From: Sneathiella glossodoripedis JCM 23214
Lineage (GTDB): Bacteria; Pseudomonadota; Alphaproteobacteria; Sneathiellales; Sneathiellaceae
NCBI RefSeq assembly: GCF_000616095.1
Contig: NZ_BAMS01000001.1
Coordinates: forward strand, 124,001-188,000
DNA: 64,000 nucleotides
Reading direction: 5' to 3'
A program made the translations under genes and the position numbers. This document shows, piece by piece, positions 38,019 to 47,157 of the stretch. The notes below the pieces were generated by a model that saw only the letters and a program-made list of their open reading frames with translations, had not been told where the DNA came from and did no database searches. Position 1 is the first letter of the stretch; the number at the start of each line of letters is the position of its first letter.

Positions 38019-38404
38019 CTAGTGAACAGACCCGCTTTTCTCATCTGCACTCCGCCATGCGGACTTTAGCTGTTTGAACGCAGTTTCAAATCCGGATTTA
38101 ATTTCATCCCAGCTTTTTCGCCGCCTGCTTTCATTGCGCCCAACTTTTCACCCATTTCGTTACGACGATCTTTCAACTGCCGTAGCGAACTTGAGGTTGC
38201 CTGCTTTGTCTCATCGCTCATGGTATTCCAATTTTCGCGAACACGGTTTTCCATGCGATCAATTTCTGCATCAAGTTCATCCAAAGCGTTTTGAAATTCC
38301 TTGATTGCCTGATCCCGTTGATGCGCGGAATAGTTGCCAACCGCTTCAAAAGCATCTGCAAATTTCTTCTGTACCTGTTCCATTGAAGTTACTGGATTTG
38401 TCAT
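38019..38404 (-). CDS. Cytoplasmic paralogue of the coiled-coil protein (frameshifted C-terminus)
   Basis: From the ATG at 38404 (GGAGG six bases upstream) the protein starts MTNPVTSMEQVQKKFADAF and matches the downstream paralogue through EIDRMENRVRENWNTM and RRNEMGEKLGAMK. As read it ends at 38066 with an unrelated tail (KLNPDLKLRSNS). Adding one T at about 38111 (GCTTGGG for GCTGGG) instead gives KAWDEIKSGFETAFKQLKSAW, which lines up with the paralogue's AWEEIKDGFAQAWRDLKTAW, and a stop at 38019, for about 128 residues. No signal peptide, so cytosolic. Function unknown. The 250 bp upstream, to boxR, holds nothing I can identify. Confidence 0.6.
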
Positions 38405-38655
38405 CTCTACCTCCATTAACAGTTTAACGAAGACGCACCTGAACAACCGCCAAAATTGACAGTATTTTCAATGCATTTGGTGATTGATCTATCGGAAGGA
38501 ACTGATACTTGCTACAACTTCCGATGCGGCTGGTCCTCAGCCGTACCCGACCTCGAGCCTGTCACATTGAATGGGTCACATTCTTCAATTTTCGTTTCCA
38601 ACGCATTATCATGTAGGTTGAAAATTCAGATTGTTAACCCCCATGCCAAAATTTT

Positions 38656-39576
38656 TTATACTTTCGCAAAATTCCAATCGCGAATTAGTGATAACAATTC
38701 GTCTAGCGACTGCGCTTCTGCTTTACCAGTCGTATCCAGTATTGCGTCAGCCTGAGCATACATAGCCTCACGGCTTTTCAACAACGACTTCAAATGTTCC
38801 ATCGCCTCAGGATAGCCGTTCATGGGACGCTCATCCCCTTGCGCGCGGACCCGCGACATATGTTCATCCGGTGCCGCTTTAACCCAAATGGTATTAAAGT
38901 TATGCATTAGGGTATTAAAGGTACCCGGATCGGAGACAATTCCGCCCGCAACCGCCAGAATTACATTATCATAAGTCGCCACAATCTGTTCAATTGCCTG
39001 AGCTTCAAGCTTGCGATAGCCTTCCTGCCCATAAAGAGCAATAACCTCAGAGACAGGCATGCCACTTTGATCCTCAATCGCACTATTCAGCTCTACGAAT
39101 GGCAATCCCAGCTCACGGCCAGCCTTTCGCCCCAGTGTGGACTTTCCGGCACCGCGCAATCCAATCAAACAAATTCGACTGGCTTTTTGCTCTCGGCGAG
39201 ATTCTGGATTTAGCAGTCGTAAAACAGCCTGCTGGACATCTGCGGTTGCAGATCTATACATATCTGCGATCCGAATACTGTCTGAATCCCACGGATCTTC
39301 TTCGCCAACAAACCATTCAATTTTATAATCAAGCGCCAACGCCACACGCTTGAGCAACCCGATAGAGATATTTCCTGAACCTGTTTCGAGCTGAGCCAGA
39401 TAACGTGGAGATACACCAGACATTTCAGACAGGACCCGTCTTGGGATCCCCTTGCTCTCACGCGCTTTTCGGACCCGCTCACCAACAACAGAAATCAAAT
39501 CATCGACAGCCTGTTCTGCCAATTGTTCTTTTTCCGTGACCCGGACATCGCCCCTAAAATTGGTAATTTCTGCCAT
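38656..39576 (-). CDS. boxR: Benzoyl-CoA-responsive regulator BoxR (XRE plus shikimate-kinase-like)
   Basis: A 306-residue regulator of the BzdR/BoxR type. The N-terminal XRE helix-turn-helix (about residues 27-85: VRKARESKGIPRRVLSEMSG, SPRYLAQLETGSGNISIGLL) is joined to a shikimate-kinase-like domain from about 135 with the P-loop GLRGAGKSTLG. In characterised members that domain binds benzoyl-CoA instead of shikimate, releasing the repressor from TGCA-containing operators. It lies at the 3' end of the box genes, 91 bp after boxA, and that gap contains TGCA repeats, consistent with separate or autoregulated expression. Confidence 0.92.
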   Translation of the reverse strand: MAEITNFRGDVRVTEKEQLAEQAVDDLISVVGERVRKARESKGIPRRVLSEMSGVSPRYLAQLETGSGNISIGLLKRVALALDYKIEWFVGEEDPWDSDSIRIADMYRSATADVQQAVLRLLNPESRREQKASRICLIGLRGAGKSTLGRKAGRELGLPFVELNSAIEDQSGMPVSEVIALYGQEGYRKLEAQAIEQIVATYDNVILAVAGGIVSDPGTFNTLMHNFNTIWVKAAPDEHMSRVRAQGDERPMNGYPEAMEHLKSLLKSREAMYAQADAILDTTGKAEAQSLDELLSLIRDWNFAKV

Positions 39577-39601
39577 TCAGTTCTTCCGTTGAGAAATATA
39601 G

Positions 39602-39646
39602 TGCACAATTTACCCTGCACACTGGAGAAACTCAATCAAGGATGCA
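39602..39646 (-). promoter_or_regulatory. TGCA repeats upstream of boxR
   Basis: Three TGCA tetramers occur in the 91-bp gap before boxR: 39602-39605, 39616-39619 (10-bp spacer) and 39643-39646. On the minus strand a possible -35 TTGAGT and -10 TAAATT with a 17-bp spacer overlap them. BzdR/BoxR-family operators are built on TGCA repeats, so this is a candidate autoregulatory site. Confidence 0.45.
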
Positions 39647-39667
39647 AACTTGCCGTGCGCCAGATAG

Positions 39668-40864
39668 CTAATAGGTTTCCACATGATAGCGACCCTCTTC
39701 ACGCATGGCATCTCGCAATGTTGTCCACTGCAAGCCGATGCTTTCGGCTATGCTGGTGAAAGAGCGCTCAATCCCCTCCTCCATTCCGCGGAGCCCGCAG
39801 ATATAGATGTAACAATTGGGATCGCTTAGTAACTCCGCGACATCTTCCTGTTCTGAAAGAAGTCGATCCTGGACATACTCTTTCGCTTGTCCCGGGACGC
39901 GGCTAAAAACCATATGCTTCTTTAAGAGTTTCTCAGGAACTTTATTCAGGGGTCCAAAATACGGTAAAGTGTCGGACGAACGCGCCCCAAAAAACAGCGT
40001 CATCCCCCCAGACTTTTCACCAACTGTTCGTTGACGTCGCATCGTAAAAGCACGCATGGGGGCAGATCCGGTTCCAGTACAGATCATTAGAAGCCGAGCC
40101 TGCGGGTCTTCCGGCAACAAAAAAGTTGCCCCAAATGGCCCCGTCACATCAACAGTATCACCCGACTTTAGATCACAGACATAGTTTGAACAGACACCGC
40201 CGTCTTCACGCTTCACTGTCAGAGAAATATTATTAAAATTGGGTCTCTCACCGTCACGAGGGGAAGATACTGAGTAAAGACGCGGCAAATAAGGGTTCCC
40301 CTGCTCATCCAGCCCCGGCGGAATAATACCCACACTTTGCCCTTCCAATACTGGAAACTTATCGCTTTCAAAGCTCAAAATAATATGCCGTACATCGGAA
40401 TCACTATCTTGTGCTGTTAACCGATAGTTTCCTTGCACAGTCGCTTTTGCCGGCTTGCCAATTGTATGCAAATTGATAACTGGCTTTGCCGCGCTGGCAG
40501 GAGCAACGGCCTTGCCCCCAGCACCCTTATGCGCTTCTGCCAACAAGGCCGCCATTTCCGGATCAAGTGCCTCAATTCCTGTTTCACTCTCATTTGCAGA
40601 AGAAGGAAAGTCTTCCTGCGCAGGAAGTTCAGTCCACTCATATTGATCTTCAAGACTGTAAGGAGTTGAGACAACACGCCACTCATCAATCGAACCTGTT
40701 GGACAAACAGGAATACAATCCATACAGAAATTACATATGTCGGCATTTACAACTACGTTGTTATCATCATGCTCAATGGCCCCAATGGGGCATGTCATCT
40801 CGCAGGTATAACAGCGAATACAAATTTCGGGATCAATCAAATGCTGCTTGCTCGCAACTGTCAT
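39668..40864 (-). CDS. boxA: Benzoyl-CoA 2,3-epoxidase reductase component BoxA
   Basis: A 398-residue flavo-iron-sulfur protein that passes electrons from NADPH to the diiron epoxidase BoxB. Two 4Fe-4S motifs are at the N-terminus: CIRCYTCEMTCP (about residues 16-27) and CNFCMDCIPVCP. After a linker comes a ferredoxin-NADP reductase module: PRLYSVSSPRDGE (FAD), GGVCSNYVCDL, ICTGTGSAPMRAF (NADP) and YICGLRGMEEG near the end. The C-terminus REEGRYHVETY is the usual one. Start supported by AAGGAG. An 80-bp gap with a hairpin separates it from boxB. Confidence 0.95.
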   Translation of the reverse strand: MTVASKQHLIDPEICIRCYTCEMTCPIGAIEHDDNNVVVNADICNFCMDCIPVCPTGSIDEWRVVSTPYSLEDQYEWTELPAQEDFPSSANESETGIEALDPEMAALLAEAHKGAGGKAVAPASAAKPVINLHTIGKPAKATVQGNYRLTAQDSDSDVRHIILSFESDKFPVLEGQSVGIIPPGLDEQGNPYLPRLYSVSSPRDGERPNFNNISLTVKREDGGVCSNYVCDLKSGDTVDVTGPFGATFLLPEDPQARLLMICTGTGSAPMRAFTMRRQRTVGEKSGGMTLFFGARSSDTLPYFGPLNKVPEKLLKKHMVFSRVPGQAKEYVQDRLLSEQEDVAELLSDPNCYIYICGLRGMEEGIERSFTSIAESIGLQWTTLRDAMREEGRYHVETY

Positions 40865-40891
40865 AAGACAACTCCTTCACGGGTTGGCTCT

Positions 40892-40915
40892 TTCGGGCGA
40901 ACATATTTGCCCGAA
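40892..40915 (-). other. Intergenic hairpin between boxB and boxA
   Basis: TTCGGGC/GCCCGAA, a perfect 7-bp stem with a 10-nt loop, in the 80-bp gap. There is no T run on the minus strand, so it may be an mRNA stability element setting the boxB to boxA ratio rather than a terminator. Confidence 0.4.
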
Positions 40916-40944
40916 GGGTACATACACGTTAAATAGACAGTGTA

Positions 40945-42396
40945 TTATGCCATATGGAGCTTAACATACTCAAAGTCACCGGGCTTGCTGTCAATGCCAA
41001 CCTTGGGTGGTGATATCCAGCCTGCATATTTACCGGGTTCGCTAACGGGTACCATTAGTGACTGAATAAAATCACCATCAGATTTATTGGGCAGCCATTG
41101 AGGTACGCCCGCCTTATACTCTTCATCAGACAGCAGATTGCCTTCGGGATCAAAATTCAGATTGGCGAACACACCAATTTTACGATTGAAGGCTTCATGA
41201 GGAAGCTTCATTTCGAACTCAATTCCCGCTTTTTCAATAATTTTGTTCCAGCGACCAATACCACCGGCAGCATCACGAACATAATCATCGCGAAGACGCA
41301 TATTTATAGCTGTAAGAGCCGGCACTTCATGGTGAGTAAGTTTACCATCAACCAGATCCCAGACCTTGTATGTATCGTTCGTCAATTGATGATCATCGTC
41401 AATCCGCGGCTCCATATACCGACCCTTGATACCGGCATTAAACGCATTGGCAGCGTTTGTAGAAACTTCCTGACCGAACAAATCAAGCGAAAGGGTGTAG
41501 TGCAGGTTCAGTTTCTTTTGCATGGTTGGAAGGTCGATAACGCCCAATTCGCGAATGCGATTAATGTCATACGGGTCCGTAATGCCATTTTCATTCATGA
41601 CCTGGCAGGTTCTATCGATCGTACGTCCGATCCCGGTTTCACCCACAAACATGTGATGGGCTTCTTCTGTCAGCATGAAACGGCAAGTTCTGGACAATGG
41701 ATCAAACCCAGACTGAGCCAATGATTCCAGCTGCATTTTCCCATCACGGTCAGTGAAATAGGTAAACATGAAGAACGACAACCAGTCGGGCGTTTCCTCA
41801 TTAAACGCACCTAACATACGCGGCGCTTCGTCACTGCCTGAGCTTCTTCTCAACAAATCATCGGCTTCTTCACGACCATCCTTGCCAAAATATTTATGAA
41901 GAAGATAAACCATAGCCCATAAATGGCGCCCCTCCTCCACATTCACCTGAAACAGATTCCTAAGATCGTAAAGCGAAGGTGCTGTAAGACCCAGAAATCT
42001 TTGTTGTTCAACGGAACCCGGTTCCGTATCCCCTTGAATGACAATGAGTCTTTTGAGCATATTTCGATATTCACCGGGAACTTCTTGCCACGCAGGTTCC
42101 CCTTTATGCTCACCAAACGGAATTTTTCGGTCTTCTACTTGAGGAGCCAGCAGGACACCCCAACGATATTCAGGCATATTTACATAACCAAAACTCGCCC
42201 AACCCTTAGGGTCAACACTTACTGCTGTTCTCAGATAGACCTGTGATTTTTGAAACTGTTCCGGGATCAGGCCATTCCACCAATTAATATACCCCGGATG
42301 CCATTTTTCCAGCGCTTTTAAAACCTTGCGATCTTCGCTTAACCCAACATTGTTGGGGATCTGGGTATCGTAGCTTACATTAATGAGATCAACCAT
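40945..42396 (-). CDS. boxB: Benzoyl-CoA 2,3-epoxidase, diiron component BoxB
   Basis: A 483-residue oxygenase that epoxidises benzoyl-CoA to 2,3-epoxybenzoyl-CoA with O2 and electrons from BoxA. The diiron ligands fit the four-helix pattern: NVEEGRHLWAM (ExxxRH, about residues 147-157) and LTEEAHHMFVGETG (EExxH). The N-terminus (VDLINVSYDTQIPNNVGL) and the C-terminus are typical of BoxB, and the length matches the family. AGGAG precedes the ATG. It follows boxC by 29 bp. Confidence 0.96.
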   Translation of the reverse strand: MVDLINVSYDTQIPNNVGLSEDRKVLKALEKWHPGYINWWNGLIPEQFQKSQVYLRTAVSVDPKGWASFGYVNMPEYRWGVLLAPQVEDRKIPFGEHKGEPAWQEVPGEYRNMLKRLIVIQGDTEPGSVEQQRFLGLTAPSLYDLRNLFQVNVEEGRHLWAMVYLLHKYFGKDGREEADDLLRRSSGSDEAPRMLGAFNEETPDWLSFFMFTYFTDRDGKMQLESLAQSGFDPLSRTCRFMLTEEAHHMFVGETGIGRTIDRTCQVMNENGITDPYDINRIRELGVIDLPTMQKKLNLHYTLSLDLFGQEVSTNAANAFNAGIKGRYMEPRIDDDHQLTNDTYKVWDLVDGKLTHHEVPALTAINMRLRDDYVRDAAGGIGRWNKIIEKAGIEFEMKLPHEAFNRKIGVFANLNFDPEGNLLSDEEYKAGVPQWLPNKSDGDFIQSLMVPVSEPGKYAGWISPPKVGIDSKPGDFEYVKLHMA

Positions 42397-42425
42397 TTAT
42401 CTCTCCTATTTTATCTGGCCCAGAG

Positions 42426-44087
42426 TTACACGCGCTCTTTGTTGTAAACACCACGCTTGCCTGTTCCGTAGCGCTGCAAAGCGCCGTCTTCCCCAACTGC
42501 GTTCGGACGATTGAAAATCCAGTTCTGCCATGCTGTAAGCCTGCCAAATATGCGTGTTTCCATAGTTTCCGGCCCCGCAAAGCGTAAATTCGCCTCCATA
42601 CCGGTCATCGCGTCTGGTGAGAAGGACACTCTCTCTTCCATAAAAATGCGAATTTCATCGTCCCAATCGATATCATCCAATATCATCGTCACAAGCCCAA
42701 GCTCTTCCGCTTCTGCAGCTTCAAGAGCTTCTCCAACCCGATCTTTGGCACTATCAATTGATGCTGGATCTCCCAAAAACCTGGTTTCCAGGCGAGTCAG
42801 ATCATTGCTCATGGGGAACAGGCCAAAATTTGACTGACTGAGGGTAATTGTCGCAAGCGGCCGGTTGTCTCCTTCGAATTCGTCTTCCATCATGTAACTA
42901 CGGTCGACTGAAAACAAAAGCTCGGCAAGAACGCCCGCAAAACAGGATCCATGTTCCACCAGAGCAATCATTGAACGGGAAGTTAAATCAACGCGCTTCA
43001 ATACCCGCTTCCAGTAGCAAAGAATCTCATTGGCAAGCCAGTGGTTCTGATTTTCGTTAAGTAGTTTTTCGTGAGCCAGCAAACAGTCAGGATCACCTTG
43101 ACTTTTGAACACCAGAAGACCTATTTCCATCTCATTCAAACGCAGATGTAAAATTGCATCATCCAGTTCACGAGCGAGTTTCAACAGGTATGCTTGATCG
43201 CCCTGTTCAACCAGCTCGTCAATTGTTGTCGGTGCATCTGCATCCGGCCCACTGATTGAAATATATGCAACTTGAGCTTCCCGATCGATTGTAACCTCAA
43301 CTAGTGAGTAACTGACGGATCCATCTTCGCTAAATGTCCTTGAAAGCGGACCAAGATGGATGCCTTTTTCCACATCAGACTTTTGCGACTGCTCTGCAAA
43401 CTGCTTTGCCCGTTCCTCAACCACATCATCAAACTTTGAATTGGGAACAACCTCATCCACCAACTTCCAGTCTTTTGCTTTCTTACCTTTAACACCCTCT
43501 TCGGTGGAGCAGAAAACGTCCGCCAAATCACGCCGAACTTTGCGTTTATCGGTTACTCTGGTAAGACCACCAGTCCCGGGCAGCACAGCCAGCAACGGCA
43601 CTTCGGGAAGCGCTACAGAAGATGTGCTATCATCGGTTAAAATAATATAATTGCAGGCAAGTGCCAGCTCATACCCGCCACCAGCACAGGCACCTTTCAC
43701 AGCAGCAATATATTTTTGTCCGCTATCTTTTTCAGCGGCTTCAAATGTGTTGCGTGTTTCATTTGTGAATTTGCAGAAATTGACCTTGTGACTATGCGCT
43801 GCTCCACCCAGCATACGAATATTGGCTCCAGCGCAAAAAACATTCTCTTTGGCTGAACGCATCACAACTGTCTTCACTTCCGGGTGCTCAAAGCGCATAC
43901 GCTGCACAATATCAGCCAGCTCAATATCTACACCAAGATCATAGGAATTCAGCTTCAGCTCATATCCGTCAAAGAGACCGCCTTTTTCATCAACGTCCAT
44001 ATACAAATTGGCAATCGCCCCATCATAAGTCACTTTCCAGTGCCGATATTTTGAAGGATCAGTTTGAAAATCGATCAGCTTGCTCAT
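42426..44087 (-). CDS. boxC: 2,3-epoxybenzoyl-CoA dihydrolase BoxC
   Basis: A 553-residue crotonase-family ring-cleaving enzyme. It opens the ring of 2,3-epoxybenzoyl-CoA to 3,4-didehydroadipyl-CoA semialdehyde and formate. It is about twice the size of ordinary crotonases, as known for BoxC. Crotonase loops: ENVFCAGANIRML (about residues 106-118) and AAVKGACAGGGYELALACNYI (132-152), with PEVPLLAVLPGTGGLTR in the catalytic region. The next step, the semialdehyde dehydrogenase BoxD, is not in this window. It heads the boxCBA block and has a likely promoter with TGCA repeats upstream. Confidence 0.96.
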   Translation of the reverse strand: MSKLIDFQTDPSKYRHWKVTYDGAIANLYMDVDEKGGLFDGYELKLNSYDLGVDIELADIVQRMRFEHPEVKTVVMRSAKENVFCAGANIRMLGGAAHSHKVNFCKFTNETRNTFEAAEKDSGQKYIAAVKGACAGGGYELALACNYIILTDDSTSSVALPEVPLLAVLPGTGGLTRVTDKRKVRRDLADVFCSTEEGVKGKKAKDWKLVDEVVPNSKFDDVVEERAKQFAEQSQKSDVEKGIHLGPLSRTFSEDGSVSYSLVEVTIDREAQVAYISISGPDADAPTTIDELVEQGDQAYLLKLARELDDAILHLRLNEMEIGLLVFKSQGDPDCLLAHEKLLNENQNHWLANEILCYWKRVLKRVDLTSRSMIALVEHGSCFAGVLAELLFSVDRSYMMEDEFEGDNRPLATITLSQSNFGLFPMSNDLTRLETRFLGDPASIDSAKDRVGEALEAAEAEELGLVTMILDDIDWDDEIRIFMEERVSFSPDAMTGMEANLRFAGPETMETRIFGRLTAWQNWIFNRPNAVGEDGALQRYGTGKRGVYNKERV

Positions 44088-44115
44088 AAAAAGGTCTCCT
44101 CATCCTATAAATCGG

Positions 44116-44167
44116 AAAATAGTGCACTATAATTCATTTGTAAAGCCAGAAAATGCACGATTATGCA
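44116..44167 (-). promoter_or_regulatory. boxC promoter with BoxR-type TGCA-N6-TGCA operator
   Basis: In the 89 bp upstream of boxC the minus strand carries TTTACA (44139-44144) and TATTTT (44116-44121) with a 17-bp spacer, a plausible sigma-70 promoter. TGCA at 44123-44126 abuts the -10. Upstream of the -35 lies TGCA-N6-TGCA (44154-44157 and 44164-44167). The same TGCA-N6-TGCA occurs upstream of the ligase gene at 47141. Confidence 0.55.
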
Positions 44168-44176
44168 TTATTGTGC

Positions 44177-44614
44177 TTATTTTATCTGCTCACTTGCAAC
44201 TAGAGCTGACAATTTGGTGAAGTGATGTAATGCATAATCAGGAAGTTGGTTTACGACACATGCTTGTCCATGCAACTCCTGAGAAATTAAAAGTAAACGT
44301 CTGACAGCGTTTTCCCTACCCATTCTTGCTTTCAGGCCCGCATTCGCGAGCTGAATAAGGGACTGCAAATGCAGCTTTTCCGAGCTCCCCTGTTTAGACA
44401 CCATCCATAGCGGCTCCAATAATTCGTGGCACTCCCAAAAATATCTATGAAGCCCAATACGCACTGCAGTAGTGTAAAGATTACTGTTTTGTAAATCTGC
44501 AAAACTAATGTGCTGCGGGCAAGTGCTGGTCAGAAACTCAAAATACCCCTCTTCATGCCGCGGCGTTTCCCCCGGAATATGAGCGAATTCTGGCAGCCAG
44601 CGATCAATATCCAT
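44177..44614 (-). CDS. DUF309 family protein in the box operon
   Basis: A 145-residue all-helical protein with the DUF309 signature GLHRYFWECHELLEPLW (about residues 52-68), whose His and Glu/Cys-His pattern suggests a metal or ligand site, followed by QSLIQLANAGLKARMG. The family has no established function. It sits between the alpha/beta hydrolase (whose end it overlaps) and boxC, so it belongs to the benzoate genes by context; a role in benzoyl-CoA metabolism is inference. Confidence 0.8.
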   Translation of the reverse strand: MDIDRWLPEFAHIPGETPRHEEGYFEFLTSTCPQHISFADLQNSNLYTTAVRIGLHRYFWECHELLEPLWMVSKQGSSEKLHLQSLIQLANAGLKARMGRENAVRRLLLISQELHGQACVVNQLPDYALHHFTKLSALVASEQIK

Positions 44615-45428
44615 TATTGCCCTGCCCGGTTAGCTTTATTTGTGAAGCTATAAAGTCTCTGATCATCGTCAGAACTTTGTCCGGCTCTTCCAAAAATGGT
44701 GAATGTCCACAATTTTCCAAAACCTGAAGAGAGACTGAATTTTGGCATCTATTCATAATCTCACCAAGCTGGATCAAGCTGCCATAACTATCACTTCTCC
44801 CTTGAATAGCTAAAACAGGCACATTAATAGAGTTTAGACATTCCGCTACATTCCAATTCCTGAAATCCGGATGCAGCCAACTGTCCGACCACCCATAGAA
44901 AGCAACGTCTGGATCCTTGTGGTACCTCCCAAGTCGGCTTTTTAGGTCGGTGCATTTATAGTCTTTGGTAATTTTCTCGATTTCCGACAACCCGCATTCT
45001 TCGGCAAAAAAATGGGGTGCCATCAACACTGCTCCCATCAACCGATCGTCGGCTCTATGTCCGCTAAAGAGGGCGGCGATTGTCGCCCCATCAGAGTGAC
45101 CAACCAAAATGAATTGATCGATACCTGCTTTAGCCAACAGTTCTGGAAAAATCTCATTCGCCTCAATACTCATATAATCAAGTGGCCGAGGGAGATTTAT
45201 GGAACTGGATTGGCCATAGCCTGCGCGCGAATACGCAAAAACACCCAAACCTGTCGCTTGCGCCAGCCGAAGTGGAAAGTCCCTCCACAACCGAACACAA
45301 CCAAGGCCCTCATGCAGCAAAATCAATGTTGGCGCCTCCTGCGGGGGCGGACCCAGACATATATATTCGAGCTCATGCACACCAACCTTGAGCGGTTTTA
45401 CAGGATTGTCAGTCCAATCCAGCGTCAA
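44604..45428 (-). CDS. Alpha/beta-fold hydrolase of the box operon
   Basis: A 274-residue alpha/beta hydrolase. The oxyanion region is LILLHEGLGCVRLWRDFP, the nucleophile elbow is GHSDGAT (Ser near residue 112), the acid is probably in VLAIQGRSDSYG, and the catalytic His is in ENCGHSPFLEEP. It begins with TTG one base after the ligase stop, preceded by GGGGG. Possible roles are hydrolysis of a CoA thioester or of a lactone formed from the epoxide, but no substrate can be assigned from sequence. Confidence 0.85.
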   Translation of the reverse strand: MTLDWTDNPVKPLKVGVHELEYICLGPPPQEAPTLILLHEGLGCVRLWRDFPLRLAQATGLGVFAYSRAGYGQSSSINLPRPLDYMSIEANEIFPELLAKAGIDQFILVGHSDGATIAALFSGHRADDRLMGAVLMAPHFFAEECGLSEIEKITKDYKCTDLKSRLGRYHKDPDVAFYGWSDSWLHPDFRNWNVAECLNSINVPVLAIQGRSDSYGSLIQLGEIMNRCQNSVSLQVLENCGHSPFLEEPDKVLTMIRDFIASQIKLTGQGNNGY

Positions 45429-45429
45429 T

Positions 45430-46971
45430 TCAAGCCCCCTGCCTTAGTTTAAAGCGCTGAATTTTACCTGTTGCAGTCTTGGGAAGCTCCCGTACCGTCT
45501 CAATCCAACGGGGATATTTCCATTTACCAATTTTGTCCTGAACATGCTGTTTCAATTCATGTTCATCGACGGAAACTACTGTCTCTTTCAAAACGATATA
45601 GGCTTTCGGTTTCTCAAGGCCATCCTCATCAGCCCAAGGCACCACAGCCGCCTCAAGAACAGCAGAATGTTCGATCAAAGCCTGCTCAACCTCAAATGGG
45701 GAAACCCAAATTCCAGAAACCTTGAACATGTCATCTGTTCGCCCACAATAAATGTAGCGGCCGCTATCGGTTCGCTCATATTTATCACCTGTTCGCGTCC
45801 AGTGCCCTTGAAACGTATCCAGTGATTTCTGGCGCCGGTTCCAATAACCTTCTGCAGCTGATGGCCCCTTGACCAACAACTCACCAATTTCACCAACGGT
45901 CACCTCCTGATCATTTTCGTCCACCAGGCGAACTTCATACCCCGGCACAGCAACCCCGGACGTGCCATAAACTACGTCACCAGGCCGGTTAGAAAGGAAG
46001 ATATGCAACATTTCGGTTGAACCGACACCGTCAATAATCTCAACCTTTCGCGTGCGATACCACGCCTCACCAATTTCTTTGGGCAGCGCCTCTCCTGCAG
46101 ACAAGCAAATTCTTAAACTTTTACTTTGCCCTCTCTCAGGATTGGCATCCTGCGCCGCAACCAAAGCCGCATATAACGTCGGAACACCACAAAAAACAGT
46201 TGGATCTTCAGCCTCAAAAACGTCAAATACAACATCTGGCGTAGGCCTGCCTGAGTACAATATTGTTGTCGCACCTACCGACAATGGGAAAGACATGGCG
46301 TTTCCCAAACCATATGCAAAGAAAATTTTGGCAACTGAGAAAACAACATCTTCTTCGCGAATACCCAGCACCTGTTGACCAAACGTATCAGCAGTCGCCT
46401 TCAAACTCGAATGGATGTGCTTCACACCTTTTGGCTGCCCTGTGGAGCCTGAAGAATATAACCAGAATGCCATCTCATCTTCACTGACTTGCACGGCAGG
46501 ATTGACCGGCGCACCATCCATGAATTCCTCGAAGGTGACTGCTCCGTCTTCTTTGCCGCCGACCATCACAACTGTTTTGATGAAATCATTACCCGCTAAG
46601 GCCGGCTCAACTACGGGCCACAATGCCTTCGATACAAATAAAATGCTTGCCCGACTATCGCTTAGGATGGTTTTGTACACATCAGTTGAAAGCAAAGTGT
46701 TAATGGGTACGGGAACCACTCCCTGTTTTAACGCACCCCAAAAAGCGACTGGATATTCAATCTGATCCAGCAAAATCATTGCGGCTCGCTCTTCCCGTCG
46801 CAATCCAGCGCGCTGCAAGGCGCCAGCAAACTGACTGGACTGCTCCGCCAGCCGGGCGTATGTCAGTTCGCGCCTTTCGCCATCTGCTTCACGAAAGGCA
46901 ACTTTGCCAGCCCTGCCCTCATCAATATGTCGATCGACAAAATACGTTGCGGCATTTCCCGATAGAGCCAT
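45430..46971 (-). CDS. Benzoate-CoA ligase
   Basis: AMP-forming ligase of 513 residues that converts benzoate, ATP and CoA to benzoyl-CoA, the substrate of BoxAB. Motifs: WLYSSGSTGQPKGVKHIHSS (ATP loop), DGVGSTEMLHIFLSNRP (TEML segment of benzoate ligases), ELLVKGPSAAEGYWN, and the C-terminal Lys in PKTATGKIQRFKL. I use the ATG at 46971 because AAGGAGG lies five bases upstream; the GTG at 46986 has none. It is cotranscribed with the alpha/beta hydrolase and DUF309 genes. Confidence 0.92.
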   Translation of the reverse strand: MALSGNAATYFVDRHIDEGRAGKVAFREADGERRELTYARLAEQSSQFAGALQRAGLRREERAAMILLDQIEYPVAFWGALKQGVVPVPINTLLSTDVYKTILSDSRASILFVSKALWPVVEPALAGNDFIKTVVMVGGKEDGAVTFEEFMDGAPVNPAVQVSEDEMAFWLYSSGSTGQPKGVKHIHSSLKATADTFGQQVLGIREEDVVFSVAKIFFAYGLGNAMSFPLSVGATTILYSGRPTPDVVFDVFEAEDPTVFCGVPTLYAALVAAQDANPERGQSKSLRICLSAGEALPKEIGEAWYRTRKVEIIDGVGSTEMLHIFLSNRPGDVVYGTSGVAVPGYEVRLVDENDQEVTVGEIGELLVKGPSAAEGYWNRRQKSLDTFQGHWTRTGDKYERTDSGRYIYCGRTDDMFKVSGIWVSPFEVEQALIEHSAVLEAAVVPWADEDGLEKPKAYIVLKETVVSVDEHELKQHVQDKIGKWKYPRWIETVRELPKTATGKIQRFKLRQGA

Positions 46972-47090
46972 CACATCCTCCTTCACTCCACCCTTAGCGT
47001 CCAGCCCACCAATCCTGTTGGCGGTCTGAAACTTAGCTGGCTTACAGAGGTGCTTTTCTTTTTATATCAGTCCCTCACCAGCATTTATGT

Positions 47091-47154
47091 TTTATAATGC
47101 ATAAGCCTGCCGAATGACGCAACGATTTTGTCCTACAATGTGCATTTTTTTGCA
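47091..47154 (-). promoter_or_regulatory. TGCA-N6-TGCA operator upstream of the benzoate-CoA ligase
   Basis: TGCA at 47141-47144 and 47151-47154 with a 6-bp spacer, and a further TGCA at 47098-47101 directly next to a TATAAA (minus strand, 47091-47096). This reproduces the arrangement at boxC: one TGCA beside the -10 and a TGCA-N6-TGCA pair upstream. No clear -35 is visible. Confidence 0.5.
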
Positions 47155-47157
47155 TAT

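Noticed and set aside
38573-38590. Short direct repeat GTCACATT in the gap downstream of boxR
   Set aside because: Two copies of eight bases in AT-rich DNA; no symmetry or link to a promoter.
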